DNA from: Streptomyces sp. HB132 | GTDB taxonomy: Bacteria; Actinomycetota; Actinomycetes; Streptomycetales; Streptomycetaceae | Assembly: GCF_016909575.1 (NCBI RefSeq) | Contig: NZ_JAFBGA010000004.1 | Coordinates: forward strand, 1-64,000 | DNA length: 64,000 nucleotides | Direction of reading: 5' to 3' | Translations under genes and position numbers: made by a program | Shown: positions 8,802 to 17,813 of the stretch, in pieces | How the letters are laid out: each line of letters starts with the position of its first letter | How positions within the stretch are numbered: position 1 is the stretch's first letter | Notes under the pieces: model-generated | Told to the model about the DNA's origin: nothing | Databases searched by the model: none | The model's input: the letters and a program-made list of their open reading frames with translations, nothing else

Positions 8802-11090
8802 TCAGCCCTTGTACGGGGCACGCCCGCGGTAGTCGTTCTGACTTGATCCCAGGTCGTAGCCGTTCTCGATGTCCTGTGTCCAGTCCCGGAAATCTGTCGA
8901 ATCTCCCAGCTTGGGATTCTCCTTCAGGTATGCCTCGTAGGTGCTGCCGAGTTGCTCGGTCCCCTTGTTGTAGAACTCCTGGCTTGTCATCTGCGACTTC
9001 TCGGTGGCGTCCTGCTCCGCGTCGTCGATGCTTTTGTCGACCTCGTGGCCGATGAACGTGTTCACCATGTCGCCGACAGTGTCGGCTGCCATGGGGGCGA
9101 CCACGAGTGCGGCGGCAGTGGAACCGGGCAGGGGGATGGCTGCGATTCCGCCTCCGACGACCACTCCGGCGCCCAGCTTGACCCAGTCCCCGGAGCGCCC
9201 GAGAGACTTGTTGGCCTGTTCGGCGTCATCCTTGTACGTCGTTTCGGCCTGCTGCACGCGCGAGTGGTCCAGGATCCCCCGTGCCTCGGCACCCGTTGTC
9301 ATGGCGTCGTGAGCGTTGTCGATGTTCGCTTCGCTGGTTGCCGGGAACGCGTCCAGCGCGCTGAGGGTGTAAAGGTGCTGCGCCGCTGAGACGACTCCGT
9401 GGGACGTCTCGTTCTGGCCCAGCACGCTGAGGAAGTTGACGGCACCCTCATTACCGAAGTTCGCCCGCCCCGCGTACTTCGCGGGGAAGGCGCCGTCGTC
9501 CTTGGCATGGTCTCCGATCCCCGACAGGCTGTAGTCGATGTCGTCGATGTACGCCGCGCCCATCTTGCCCAGGCTGTCCGCGAGCTCCGACTGCTTGTGC
9601 AGCATCTCGGGGCCCTTCTCGCTCCCGTACAGGTACGCCACCTGCTCCATGACCCCTGCCGTCGCCGCCGTGCGGTGGTCCCCGCTGCCGGGGTGCAGGG
9701 GGTCCTTGCCGGTCATCGGGTCGGAGTCGTACGCGTAACCGGTGGTGGCGGACTCCAGCGCGTGGCCCAGCGAGTCCTTGCCGGCGTTGATCTTGCTGTT
9801 GCCGTCGAGCGTCGGGTCCGCGAGCCAGATGCGGTCCTGGGTGAGGTACTTGAGGTGCTCGTTGATCTCACCGTCCTTGTCGACCGCTTTCCCTGCGCCC
9901 TCGGGCTGTGCGAAGAACTGGGTGGAGGCGTCAGGGTTGTGGCCCAGGGCCTCCATGAAGCCCGTCATCGGGTCGCGGCCACGATCGTGCTTGCCGTAGA
10001 AGTTGAGGTCGCCGCTGTTCCAGTTGTTGACCCAGGGGCTCATGTCCTCGACGTTGCGTTCCTTGTCGTACGCGATGAGCTTGTCGCCGTAGGAGTTGAG
10101 GAACTGGTCGTCGTAGTCGCCGAATCGCATGAGGTTGCTCATGACTCCGAAGCCCGTGGGGTCGCCGGCGTCGTCGATGCCGAGCCTGCCCGGGCCCAGC
10201 TTCACCATCTTCTCCTCCCAGCCCTGCATCTTGGCGCTGTCGGAGAGCGTGGCCGTGCCCAGCGTGATGCCGAGGTTCTTCTGGAGCTTCTTCGCCTGTT
10301 CGTGGAACTTGGGGTCCCTCCCCATGCCCTGGTACGGGTCGGCAACTCCTGCGTAGAACTCGAGGAGTTTCTTCGGTTCCACCTGAGTGGCGAAGCGCTC
10401 GGCGAAGAGCGGGTCGTTCTTGTAGGCGGCCAGGGTGGTGTTGACGCTGTTCAGCTCGGTCAGCGTGACGTCGTGCGGATCCTTCTTGAGGATCTCGGCG
10501 ATCTCCTCCGCCTCCGCCACAGCCTTGGCCGCCGAGTCCCGGTCCGCGTAGCTGGCGTCGGAGAAGCCGTGCTTGGCCTGGTCAACCAGGAGCGTGAGCA
10601 CCTTTGCCGCCGAGGTGTCGCTCTCCGTGGCCTTTTTCATGATGTTCTGGATTTCGTTCCGGAACACATCGACGTCCTGCTGGGTGGGCTCGGGTGCCGT
10701 GCCGGCCTTTGCCGCCGAATCAGGGCGGGCACTTACGGTGAAGGAGCCCTCGCCCGTGTCACGCACGATGAGGCTGTTCTTCAGACCGCGTTCGATGGCC
10801 GTGTTCAGCTGGGTGCGATAGGCGACCAGTTCGCCACGGGTGTCCGAGACGATTTTCTTGATCGTTTCAGCCTGGGTGTGGGCATCGGCGAACTCGCCTG
10901 CTGTCTTGTCCACGAAAGCGCGGGTGACTGTTGCGTTTTCGCCGGCCCAGTCCGCTTTGCCGGCCTTGACTGCGAGGTCGTCCTTCGCGTCGCCCTGGAG
11001 AACCTTGAGCCTGGCGGCCATCTGTTCCCAGTCAGTGATCGCGGCGTCCAGGTCGGAGAAGTTCGCGAAGCGCAAGGAGTCGAGATCCAT
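8802..11090 (-). CDS. Large T7SS effector-like protein with WXG-like helical N-terminus
   Basis: 762 aa. The N-terminus (MDLDSLRFANFSDLDAAITDW...) is a long helical hairpin with a WAGENA turn at about residue 48, as in LXG/WXG100-type T7SS substrates. The middle is helical and polar with repeated motifs (DPMTGFMEALGHNPDAS, DSLGHALESATTG). Near the C-terminus is a Gly/Ala/Val hydrophobic stretch (LGAGVVVGGGIAAIPLPGSTAAALVVAPM) that could insert into membrane. I recall similar proteins as widespread hypothetical proteins in Streptomyces. No catalytic motif is recognised. Its ATG overlaps the upstream helper stop (TGATG), implying translational coupling; a lipoprotein follows. A C-terminal fragment of a paralogue lies at 2853-3476. 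Confidence 0.75.
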   Translation of the reverse strand: MDLDSLRFANFSDLDAAITDWEQMAARLKVLQGDAKDDLAVKAGKADWAGENATVTRAFVDKTAGEFADAHTQAETIKKIVSDTRGELVAYRTQLNTAIERGLKNSLIVRDTGEGSFTVSARPDSAAKAGTAPEPTQQDVDVFRNEIQNIMKKATESDTSAAKVLTLLVDQAKHGFSDASYADRDSAAKAVAEAEEIAEILKKDPHDVTLTELNSVNTTLAAYKNDPLFAERFATQVEPKKLLEFYAGVADPYQGMGRDPKFHEQAKKLQKNLGITLGTATLSDSAKMQGWEEKMVKLGPGRLGIDDAGDPTGFGVMSNLMRFGDYDDQFLNSYGDKLIAYDKERNVEDMSPWVNNWNSGDLNFYGKHDRGRDPMTGFMEALGHNPDASTQFFAQPEGAGKAVDKDGEINEHLKYLTQDRIWLADPTLDGNSKINAGKDSLGHALESATTGYAYDSDPMTGKDPLHPGSGDHRTAATAGVMEQVAYLYGSEKGPEMLHKQSELADSLGKMGAAYIDDIDYSLSGIGDHAKDDGAFPAKYAGRANFGNEGAVNFLSVLGQNETSHGVVSAAQHLYTLSALDAFPATSEANIDNAHDAMTTGAEARGILDHSRVQQAETTYKDDAEQANKSLGRSGDWVKLGAGVVVGGGIAAIPLPGSTAAALVVAPMAADTVGDMVNTFIGHEVDKSIDDAEQDATEKSQMTSQEFYNKGTEQLGSTYEAYLKENPKLGDSTDFRDWTQDIENGYDLGSSQNDYRGRAPYKG

Positions 11091-11539
11091 CAGCTGCCGG
11101 ACCTTTCGTCGAAGCCCTTGTCCAGGGTGTCGATGTTGCTGACCACCGTGGCGATGTAGACCTCGTCGCCGGCGTGGGCGCCCTTGGTGTAGTCGAGGTG
11201 GTTGGAGATGTGGGCGCAGGCATCCATCAAGGATCGGACCTGGTCGATCCAGCGAGAGGCCACGTGGTCAAGGGCCCCACCCAGGGCGAACGTCTGCGTC
11301 TTCAGGGTTCCTGCGGCCTTCTGAGTTGAGGCGCGGGCGTGGTCGCCGGCCTTCTCCAGATCGCCGTACAGCCTGTACGCGGAATTGCCGATGGCGGCCA
11401 GGTCCTGCTGGTTGACCTTCAGGTCACCTTGAGGCTGTGGCCCTCCGCCCGCTTCAGGTGGCAGCTGGTTCAACTGCATCTGTGCGGGACCCCTCCCCGC
11501 CGCCTCGGATTTCAGCTGTTCCCATTCGTCCCACGCCAT
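11090..11539 (-). CDS. Small WXG100/ESX-like helper protein of the cassette
   Basis: 149 aa from ATG 11539, which has a strong GGGAGG site nine bases upstream. After a Gln/Pro/Gly-rich lead, residues from about 40 form helices (QQDLAAIGNSAYRLYGDLEKAGDHA, then ALDHVASRWIDQVRSLMDACAHISNHL) like ESAT-6/WXG100 or DUF-type T7SS partner proteins. The canonical W-x-G turn is not clear. Its stop overlaps the effector start (TGATG). A role as chaperone or co-secreted partner of the 762-aa protein is inferred from position. Confidence 0.7.
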   Translation of the reverse strand: MAWDEWEQLKSEAAGRGPAQMQLNQLPPEAGGGPQPQGDLKVNQQDLAAIGNSAYRLYGDLEKAGDHARASTQKAAGTLKTQTFALGGALDHVASRWIDQVRSLMDACAHISNHLDYTKGAHAGDEVYIATVVSNIDTLDKGFDERSGS

Positions 11540-12216
11540 TTGTGGTGATCCTCCCCGTGGTTGTCCACCATTCCCCATGCCCTCGTGTTGCGGGCAACTG
11601 GCAACCCAACCTACCTATTGGGTCCGGCAGTTGCCGTGGGAGTTGACCACGGACCGGAATGATCAATCGAAGGTGGTGCATGGAAGAACTGCAGCGCCGG
11701 TGATGGAAGCGGGTGAGAGCGCGAAGCCCCGAGAGGGCTTCCGTCACGGCGAGTGACGCCCGACTGTCGTGCGTCGGCCCTGGCTCCCCTCTTCTGCCCC
11801 GGGCTGCGCCCGACTCCGGTCAGGTGGGGGCGCGCGCAGGCGTGGCGGGCGCCGGGGAGGGGTGAACTTTCGGCACTTTATTTTACGGTGAGTTAACAAT
11901 CGTTCACGTCTCATGCACAGAGCGTCGTTGCCGCGTCACCCGACCTGGACGCGCGTAGATGTTCGCGTTCCGGACGGTCCGCCTCTGACCGGCGGTTATG
12001 CCGGGCCGTCCTGGAGGGCGACCGGATTCTGGACGAGGTCTTCCGCTGAGCGGACCCGCTCGCTAATCTCCCGGAAACAATGAACGCCCCGTGGCAGTGT
12101 GGCCGCGGAGCGCAGCCGGTGCCATGGCCAGTCGGCGGCCTCTCGGTGCGTCGCCGCGGGACCGGCGTCGGTATCCCGGAGACAACCGCCCCGCTCACCA
12201 CGAGGGAGAGGGCGTC
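11540..12216. other. Intergenic region between divergent T7SS cassette and iclR-type gene
   Basis: About 680 bases with no convincing gene. It must hold the promoter of the leftward cassette and of the rightward regulator. A small hairpin (GAAGCCC/GGGCTTC, 11723-11741) is present, and an AT-richer segment near 11878-11915 (TTTATTTTACGGTGAGTTAAC) could be part of a promoter. Nothing else recognised. Confidence 0.4.
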
Positions 12217-12858
12217 GTGACCGCGGAGACTTCGCAGACGCTCGACCGGGGACTGCGCGTCCTCAAACTGCTCGCCGATACCGATCACGGCCTGACCGTC
12301 ACCGAGTTGTCGAACAAACTCGGCGTCAACCGCACCGTGGTCTACCGACTGCTCGCCACCCTGGAACAGCACGCGCTCGTCCGGCGTGACCTGGGGGGCC
12401 GGGCCAGGGTGGGGCTGGGCGTACTGCGTCTGGGTCGCCAGGTGCACCCGCTCGTCAGGGAGGCGGCACTGCCCGCGCTGCGGTCCCTGGCCGAGGACAT
12501 AGGGGCCACCGCCCACCTCACGCTCGTCGACGGTTCGGACGCGCTCGCGGTGGCCGTGGTGGAGCCGACCTGGACCGATTACCACGTGGCTTACCGGGCC
12601 GGCTTCCGCCACTCCCTGGACAGGGGCGCGGCGGGCCGGGCGATCCTCACCGCCCGGCAGAAGACGGTCGACCATCCCGGCTACACCCTCACCCAGGGTG
12701 AGCTCGAAGCCGGTGCCTGCGGGGCTGCGGCACCGCTGGTCGGCGTGTCCGGTGTGGAGGGCAGTGTGGGCGTGGTGATGCTCGCGGACGCCGTACCGGA
12801 GCGGGTCGGTCCGCGGGTCCTCGACGCAGCCCGTGAGGTCGCCGACGCGCTGCGTTAG
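12217..12858 (+). CDS. IclR-family transcriptional regulator
   Basis: 213 aa from GTG 12217, preceded by a GAGGGAGAG site. The N-terminal winged helix-turn-helix (residues 8-60: RVLKLLADTDHGLTVTELSNKLGVNRTVVYRLLATL) and the start of an effector domain (FRHSLDRGAAGRAIL) are typical of IclR. The protein is about 40 residues shorter than usual IclR members (about 250 aa), the effector domain being compact. Neighbours do not name a target; autoregulation or control of the adjacent secreted protease is possible. Confidence 0.82.
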   Translation: MTAETSQTLDRGLRVLKLLADTDHGLTVTELSNKLGVNRTVVYRLLATLEQHALVRRDLGGRARVGLGVLRLGRQVHPLVREAALPALRSLAEDIGATAHLTLVDGSDALAVAVVEPTWTDYHVAYRAGFRHSLDRGAAGRAILTARQKTVDHPGYTLTQGELEAGACGAAAPLVGVSGVEGSVGVVMLADAVPERVGPRVLDAAREVADALR

Positions 12859-12931
12859 GCCCGGCCGCACCGGTGACCCCGTGGTGCCGGGGCGGTCGGA
12901 TCCGGCGCCTGGTGGCGGATAGATTGGGTGG

Positions 12932-13720
12932 GTGGCCATTCGTCTCTCCCGTCCCCGCGCTCTCGCCCTCTGCGCGCTGCCCGTCCTCGCGCTGTTCGGC
13001 ACGGCGGCCTTCGCGCCGCTGCCGTTCACCGTGGCGCAGCCCGGCACCACCGCCGACGTCCTGGGGGACAGCCAGGGGAAGCAGGTCATCACCATCAAGG
13101 GCACGCCCACCCGCACCACCGACGGTGAGCTGCGGATGACGACGATCCTCGCGACCGCGCCCACGGCCGACGTCGGCCTTGGCGACGTGGTGGACAGCTG
13201 GTTCAGGACGGACCGAGCGGTCATGCCGCGCGACTCCGTCTATCCGACCGGCGGCTCGGAGAAGGAGATCGAACAGCACAACCTCCAGGACATGGAGAAG
13301 TCGCAGAACGTAGCCGTCGACGCTGCCCTGAACTACCTCGACAAGAAGCCCGGTTCGGTGGACATCACCCTCCACCTCGCCGACGTCGGCGGTCCCAGCG
13401 CGGGCCTCTTCTTCTCGCTCGGCATCATCGACAAACTGGCCGGCAACGGCTCCGGCGGCGATCTGACCGGTGGCCGCACCGTCGCCGGTACAGGGACGAT
13501 CGAGGCCGACGGCGCCGTCGGCGCCGTCGGAGGGGTCTCCCTCAAGACACAGGCCGCCCGGCGCGACGGTGCCACCGTCTTCCTCGTCCCGAAGGCCGAG
13601 TGCAACCAGGCGCAGGCCGAGCGGCCCGACGGCCTGCGGCTGATCCCCGTCACGACGCTGACGAGCGCTGTGTCCTCGCTGCGGGCCCTGGACCAGGGTG
13701 GCAAGATCCCGAGCTGCTGA
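12932..13720 (+). CDS. Lon-type (S16) secreted serine protease, YlbL-like
   Basis: 262 aa. A signal anchor (ALCALPVLALFGTAAFAPLPF) places the rest outside the membrane. The Ser-Lys dyad of S16 proteases is visible as Ser156 in GGPSAGLFF and Lys205 in GGVSLKTQA, with the family TVAGTGTIEADGAVGAVGG segment between. YlbL-type proteins usually carry a PDZ domain; here the segment before the catalytic domain is short and no PDZ is evident. GTG 12932 is the start. Its 3' end overlaps the convergent MFS gene by 71 bases. Confidence 0.8.
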   Translation: MAIRLSRPRALALCALPVLALFGTAAFAPLPFTVAQPGTTADVLGDSQGKQVITIKGTPTRTTDGELRMTTILATAPTADVGLGDVVDSWFRTDRAVMPRDSVYPTGGSEKEIEQHNLQDMEKSQNVAVDAALNYLDKKPGSVDITLHLADVGGPSAGLFFSLGIIDKLAGNGSGGDLTGGRTVAGTGTIEADGAVGAVGGVSLKTQAARRDGATVFLVPKAECNQAQAERPDGLRLIPVTTLTSAVSSLRALDQGGKIPSC

Positions 13721-14969
13721 CCCGCGGCTCCGGTCCCTCCATCCCGCGCCACGCGGGGAAGACCAGTGGACTCAGCGTGGCCAGGAAGTACACGCCGCCC
13801 ATCGCCAGCAGTGCCCCCGTCGCGCCCATGCCCTCGACCAGCAGGCCTGCGGCCAGCCCGCCCACGGGCATGGCGAGCTCGCAGCCCGCGGTGAGCGCCC
13901 CCGACACCCTGCTGCGCAGTTCCTCGGGGACGCGTTCGTACGTCACCGTCGTCAGGATCGGGTTGAGCATGCCGCCGGCGATTCCGCCCAGCACCATCGT
14001 GACCGCGAGCGGCAGCGTCGTGCCGGTCAGTGCGGCGACCACGAATCTCGGCGCGCCGCACAGCACCACACACACCGCGAACACCGTCCGACGTGAGAAG
14101 CGGTGGCCCACGGAGCCGTACAGCAGTGCGCCCGTCAGCCCGCCCGCGCCGAACAGCGCGGTGAGGAGGCCGAGATCGGTGGAACCGCCAAGCTCCCCCT
14201 CGGCGTGCACGGGCAGCAGGACCGCGTTCCAGCCCTGGTCCGTGCCGTTCATGAACATCACCATGACGACGACGGCGAGCAGTAGCCGGTTGCCCAGCAA
14301 GTAGGCGTAGCCCTCCTTGAGTTCGGCGCGGTAGGTGCGCAGTGAGACCGGGGCCGCGGTCTTGCGGGGCTCGGCCGCGCGGACCCCGCGTACGCCTGCC
14401 GCCACCAGCAGGGCGGAGAGTGCGAAGGTGGCGGCGTCCAGCAGGAGCACGGTCTCGGCGCCCGCCACGGCGATCAGTACGCCCGCCAGCGCGGCGCCGA
14501 CCATGCGGGCGCCGCGTGACACCGCGTCGAACAGGCTGGCGGCACGGGCGAGGGTGGTGCCCGCGTGCTCGGCGAGGTCGGGCACCAGGACGTAGCGCGC
14601 GGTGTTGCCGGGGGTGTGAGCCAGGCCGTTCAGCGCCATCAGCGCGCACAGCATCCAGAACTCGAGTGCGCCCGCGTACTGCAGCAGGGGAACGGCGGCG
14701 ACGGTCGCGCCGCAGACCGCGTCCGAGGCGACGGCGACGCGCCGCCGCCCCAGCCGGTCGATGACGGGTCCGCCGACCAGGGCGGCGACGACGATGGGCA
14801 GGGTCGCGCAGAAAGCGACCACACCGGCCCGCCCCGCGCTCCCCGTGGTCTCCAGGACGAACCACGGTACGCCGATGAGGGTCAGTGAAGTGCCTGCGGT
14901 TGAGATCGAGTTGGCCGTCAGAACGGCCGCGAGCGGTGTGCGCCGCGCCGGCGGTCTCCCTTCGTCCAC
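13650..14969 (-). CDS. MFS transporter of an ArsR-controlled operon
   Basis: 439-aa major facilitator protein (start GTG). Hydrophobic segments run throughout; the motif A-like GGPVIDRLGRRRVAVASD follows helix 2. The sequence resembles the Bacillus/actinobacterial MdtH- or macrolide-type exporters (LTLIGVPWFVLETTGSAGRAGVV). It is the last gene of a tight operon: ArsR regulator, 71-aa protein, then this gene two bases after the previous stop. Efflux of a compound sensed by the regulator is inferred. The hydrophilic C-terminus overlaps the S16 protease gene on the other strand. Confidence 0.85.
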   Translation of the reverse strand: MDEGRPPARRTPLAAVLTANSISTAGTSLTLIGVPWFVLETTGSAGRAGVVAFCATLPIVVAALVGGPVIDRLGRRRVAVASDAVCGATVAAVPLLQYAGALEFWMLCALMALNGLAHTPGNTARYVLVPDLAEHAGTTLARAASLFDAVSRGARMVGAALAGVLIAVAGAETVLLLDAATFALSALLVAAGVRGVRAAEPRKTAAPVSLRTYRAELKEGYAYLLGNRLLLAVVVMVMFMNGTDQGWNAVLLPVHAEGELGGSTDLGLLTALFGAGGLTGALLYGSVGHRFSRRTVFAVCVVLCGAPRFVVAALTGTTLPLAVTMVLGGIAGGMLNPILTTVTYERVPEELRSRVSGALTAGCELAMPVGGLAAGLLVEGMGATGALLAMGGVYFLATLSPLVFPAWRGMEGPEPRVSSSGSCHPGPGPAARTQRSSAS

Positions 14970-14971
14970 CG

Positions 14972-15187
14972 TCAGGCCGTTCGCGCAGCGCCGGTGGGGG
15001 TCGGCCCGGTCTGCGCGAGCCGCAGGCCCAGCTCGATCATCGTCCAGCCTGCGCGTCGGCGGAGGTCGGTCGCCGTCCAGCCCGTGCGGCGGCGCGGTGC
15101 GGTGCGGGCGAGGGCGAACTCCGCAGCTTCACGGCGGAGTTCGGCGGCGCGGCAGGCGTGGAGCAGGTGATGGTTGTCGCTGTGCAC
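14972..15187 (-). CDS. Small basic protein between ArsR regulator and MFS pump
   Basis: 71 aa starting at a GTG with AGGGG eight bases upstream, 13 bases after the regulator and 2 bases before the pump. It is Arg/Ala-rich and helical (HHLLHACRAAELRREAAEFALARTA, then IELGLRLAQTGPT). Its spacing and ribosome site indicate a real, translationally linked gene. No family recognised. Confidence 0.6.
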   Translation of the reverse strand: MHSDNHHLLHACRAAELRREAAEFALARTAPRRRTGWTATDLRRRAGWTMIELGLRLAQTGPTPTGAARTA

Positions 15188-15200
15188 GAGGTGATCCCCT

Positions 15201-15821
15201 CTAGTCGGTGGGGCGCGGGAAGATGTGCAGATGGGTGCGGACGACCGCCGAACCCTCGGTGTCGTCGGGGACGCGGCCCCGGTAGCTGTTCACCAGGTCG
15301 TGGATCTTCTCCGCGAGCTCCAGGGAGAGCTCGGGGGTGAGGCGCACCTTGAAATCGCTGACGTCCCAGCTGCGCAGCCACTCCTCGGGCCATTCGCGCA
15401 TCGTCCCGAGCCAGGTGTTCAGCTCCTGGGCGTGCGTGGTCGCGAGTTCGTGGAGGACGACCCCGATGGCGCCGCGCACCTCGGGATCCGCGTGCTGCAT
15501 GAAGCCCGTCATGTCGTCCCCGAAGGCCGTGCCCGAGTGGCGCGCCTTCCACCACCGCTCGCGCCCTTTGCCGCGTTCCGGGTCGTCCTCGACGAAGCCG
15601 AACGCCGCGAGCTGGCGCAGGTGGTAGCTGGTCGCTCCGCTGGACTCACCGAGCCGGTCGGCGAGCCCGGAGGCGGTGGCGGGGCCGAACTCCCGCAGGG
15701 CGTTCAGGAGCCGCATGCGCAAGGGGTGTGCGAGTCCGCGGAGGCTGCGGGCGTCGATGTGGCGGATCCGCGGGTCGTCCGCGTAGGGAGTGGGCCGGTC
15801 CTCGGGCTCGTTCGGTGACAT
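15201..15821 (-). CDS. ArsR-type winged helix transcriptional regulator
   Basis: 206 aa from ATG 15821. The N-terminal HTH (residues about 25-90: SLRGLAHPLRMRLLNALREFGPATASGLADRLGESSGATSYHLRQL) is typical of ArsR/HTH_20 regulators, followed by a helical C-terminal domain (EELNTWLGTMREWPEEW). No metal-binding CxC motif is seen, so a small-molecule or stress signal is likelier than metal. It heads the operon with the MFS pump, and an inverted repeat 16 bases upstream is a good candidate for its own operator. Confidence 0.85.
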   Translation of the reverse strand: MSPNEPEDRPTPYADDPRIRHIDARSLRGLAHPLRMRLLNALREFGPATASGLADRLGESSGATSYHLRQLAAFGFVEDDPERGKGRERWWKARHSGTAFGDDMTGFMQHADPEVRGAIGVVLHELATTHAQELNTWLGTMREWPEEWLRSWDVSDFKVRLTPELSLELAEKIHDLVNSYRGRVPDDTEGSAVVRTHLHIFPRPTD

Positions 15822-15836
15822 GCCCCGACTGTAAAG

Positions 15837-15856
15837 TTGCAAAGACTGCTTTGCAA
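15837..15856. promoter_or_regulatory. Probable operator of the ArsR-type regulator: TTGCAAAG-N4-CTTTGCAA
   Basis: A perfect 8-bp inverted repeat sits just upstream of the regulator start. Two further half-sites follow in the same strand orientation, CTTTGCA at 15863-15869 and CTTTG at 15877-15881, all within an AT-rich patch in an otherwise GC-rich region. This spacing and position fit an autoregulatory operator overlapping the operon promoter. Confidence 0.65.
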
Positions 15857-15921
15857 CATGTTCTTTGCATAAATTTCTTTGTACACAAGGGGGGCATGTG
15901 GCGGCGGTCAGGCCGCACACG

Positions 15922-15970
15922 CCGACGCCTGGGCCTCTGCCGCGACTCGCGGCAGAGGCCCAGGCGTCGG
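15922..15970. terminator. Perfect 23-bp hairpin with 3-nt loop ending the osmoprotectant ABC operon
   Basis: The arms (starting CCGACGCCTGGGCCTC) are completely complementary around the loop ACT. It lies 20 bases after the stop of the substrate-binding protein gene, so it probably terminates the leftward operon, and may insulate the ArsR promoter region. Confidence 0.8.
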
Positions 15971-15990
15971 ATGGGTTGCGGTGCTCCCGC

Positions 15991-16962
15991 TCAGCCCTCC
16001 TTGATGAATCCTTCCTCCACCAGCCAGTCCTTCGCCACCTCGTGCGGGTCCTGGCCGTCGACGTCCACCTTGGAATTCAGCTCCTGCGCGAGCTGCGTCG
16101 TCAGCTTCTCGGTGACCGGGGCCAGCAGTTCGGCGATCTCGGGATACTTGTCGAGGGTCGCCGTGTGGACGGCGGGTGCCGCGTTGTAGTTGGGGAAGAA
16201 CTGCTTGTCGTCCTCCATGACGTCCAGGTTCATGGCCTTGATCCGGCCGTCGGTGGTGTACACCTCACCCAGCAGGCAGGAGTTGGAATCCGAGACCTGG
16301 GTGTAGATGATTCCGGCGTCCATCTTCTGGATGTTCGAGGCAGGCAGATTCATCCCGTACTTCTTCTGCATGCCCGGCAGTCCGTCGTCGCGCGAGGCGA
16401 ACTCGTTCTCCACGCAGACCGTGACGGCCTTGGGGTCCTTCTTGGCGAGCGCCGCCACGTCCGAGAGCGTCTTCAGGTTGTACTTGGCGTTGTTCTTCTT
16501 GCTGATCGCCAGGGCGTACGTGTTGTCGAGGGTGGCCGGCGGAAGCCAGGTCACCCCGTTGCCCAGGTCCTCGTCGCGGACCGCCTTCCACTGCTTCTGC
16601 GGGTCGACGATCGGTTCGGCGTGGCCGAGGTAGGTGATCCAGGCCGTGCCGGTGTAGTCGTACAGCGCGTCGGCCTCGCCCTGGGCGACCGCTTCGCGGG
16701 CGCTGATCGACCCCGGCAGGTTCGTGCGGTCCAGGACCTCGGCGCCGGCCGCCTTGAACACCAGGCCCATCACATGGCCGAGGATGATGTTCTCGCTGAA
16801 GTTCTTCGAGGTCACCGTCAGGGAAGCGCCCTTGAGCGGCTGCCCCTGTCCGATCGATCCCGGTTCCACCTCGTCCACCAGCGGCGATCCGCTCTTCAGC
16901 CCGCACCCCGTGAGCAGGAGGGCGAGCGCGGCCGCCGATGCCAGGCCCGTACGTACCCTCAC
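15991..16962 (-). CDS. Glycine betaine/osmoprotectant ABC transporter, substrate-binding lipoprotein
   Basis: 323 aa from GTG 16962. The signal peptide ASAAALALLLTGC has a lipobox (LTGC). The mature protein shows the OpuAC/OpuCC-like fold markers: SKNFSENIILGHVMGLVFKAAGAEV, then YDYTGTAWITYLG and DADALYDYTG-type segments that form the ligand pocket with aromatic residues. The GTG overlaps the preceding permease stop (GTGA). It binds betaine, choline-like or similar quaternary amines and delivers them to the two permeases upstream. Confidence 0.9.
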   Translation of the reverse strand: MRVRTGLASAAALALLLTGCGLKSGSPLVDEVEPGSIGQGQPLKGASLTVTSKNFSENIILGHVMGLVFKAAGAEVLDRTNLPGSISAREAVAQGEADALYDYTGTAWITYLGHAEPIVDPQKQWKAVRDEDLGNGVTWLPPATLDNTYALAISKKNNAKYNLKTLSDVAALAKKDPKAVTVCVENEFASRDDGLPGMQKKYGMNLPASNIQKMDAGIIYTQVSDSNSCLLGEVYTTDGRIKAMNLDVMEDDKQFFPNYNAAPAVHTATLDKYPEIAELLAPVTEKLTTQLAQELNSKVDVDGQDPHEVAKDWLVEEGFIKEG

Positions 16963-17813
16963 GCTTCCTCCAGTCCGCGCGGCGTCAGCCACAGTTCGAC
17001 CAGCGAGGCCAGCCAGTCCACGAGCAGTGCCAGCACCACGGTCAGTACGGATCCGAGGATCAGCACGGGCATGCGCTGCGTCTGGATCCCCGAGGTGATC
17101 AGGTCGCCGAGTCCGCCGCCGCCCCCGAAGGTGGCGAGGGTCGCCGTGCCGACGTTGAGTACCAGTGCCGTGCGCACACCCGCCAGGATCAGCGGGACCG
17201 CGAGCGGCAGTTCCACCTTGGTGAGGGTGCCCATCGCCGACATGCCGATGCCCCGTGAGGCCTCGACGAGGGTCGGCTCGATGGCGTTCAGCCCCGCCAC
17301 CGTGTTGGAGAACACCGGCAGCACCGCGTAGATCACCATTCCGATGATCGCGGTCGACGGCCCGATGCCCAGCCAGATCACCAGCAGGGCCAGCAGCCCG
17401 ATGGCGGGTGTGGCCTGCCCGATGTTCGCGAGGGCCGTCACCCCGGGTGCGGCCCTCTTCAGCCCGCGCCGGGTCATCGCGATGCCGAGCGGGATCGCGA
17501 TGATCAGCACCCAGAAGGTGGAGATCGCGGTCAGCCTCACGTGCTGCCACCAGCGGACTTCGACGATGTCCCCGGCCAGCGAGTTCTTCGCGATCGAGTC
17601 GAGTTCGACGTTGGAGATCCACAGATAGGTCGCGACCAGGACGACCGCGAGGACGGCCGGCACCAGGACGAGCTTCTGCCAGGTGATCCGCCGCGCCGGA
17701 CCCGACGGCGATACCGAGGGCTCCGCCTCCTCGTCACGGAAGGCGTGCCCGCCGACGTCGTGCTCTCCGGGCGGTCGTGCTCCCTTGGGGGGAGCCTGAT
17801 GACTGGGGGTCAT
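16959..17813 (-). CDS. Osmoprotectant ABC transporter permease (second)
   Basis: 284-aa inner-membrane permease. A hydrophilic lead of about 45 residues precedes at least six hydrophobic segments. The EAA-like loop reads EASRGIGMSAMGTLTKVELPLAVPLILAG, the ATPase contact of binding-protein-dependent permeases. ATG 17813 overlaps the ATPase stop (ATGA). Works with the other permease (19074-19721) as a heterodimer. Confidence 0.9.
   Translation of the reverse strand: MTPSHQAPPKGARPPGEHDVGGHAFRDEEAEPSVSPSGPARRITWQKLVLVPAVLAVVLVATYLWISNVELDSIAKNSLAGDIVEVRWWQHVRLTAISTFWVLIIAIPLGIAMTRRGLKRAAPGVTALANIGQATPAIGLLALLVIWLGIGPSTAIIGMVIYAVLPVFSNTVAGLNAIEPTLVEASRGIGMSAMGTLTKVELPLAVPLILAGVRTALVLNVGTATLATFGGGGGLGDLITSGIQTQRMPVLILGSVLTVVLALLVDWLASLVELWLTPRGLEEA

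Noticed and set aside
9399..11159. Long open frame antisense to the 762-aa effector gene
   Set aside because: Same GC artefact; no family sequence, and the minus-strand gene has clear ribosome site and coupling.
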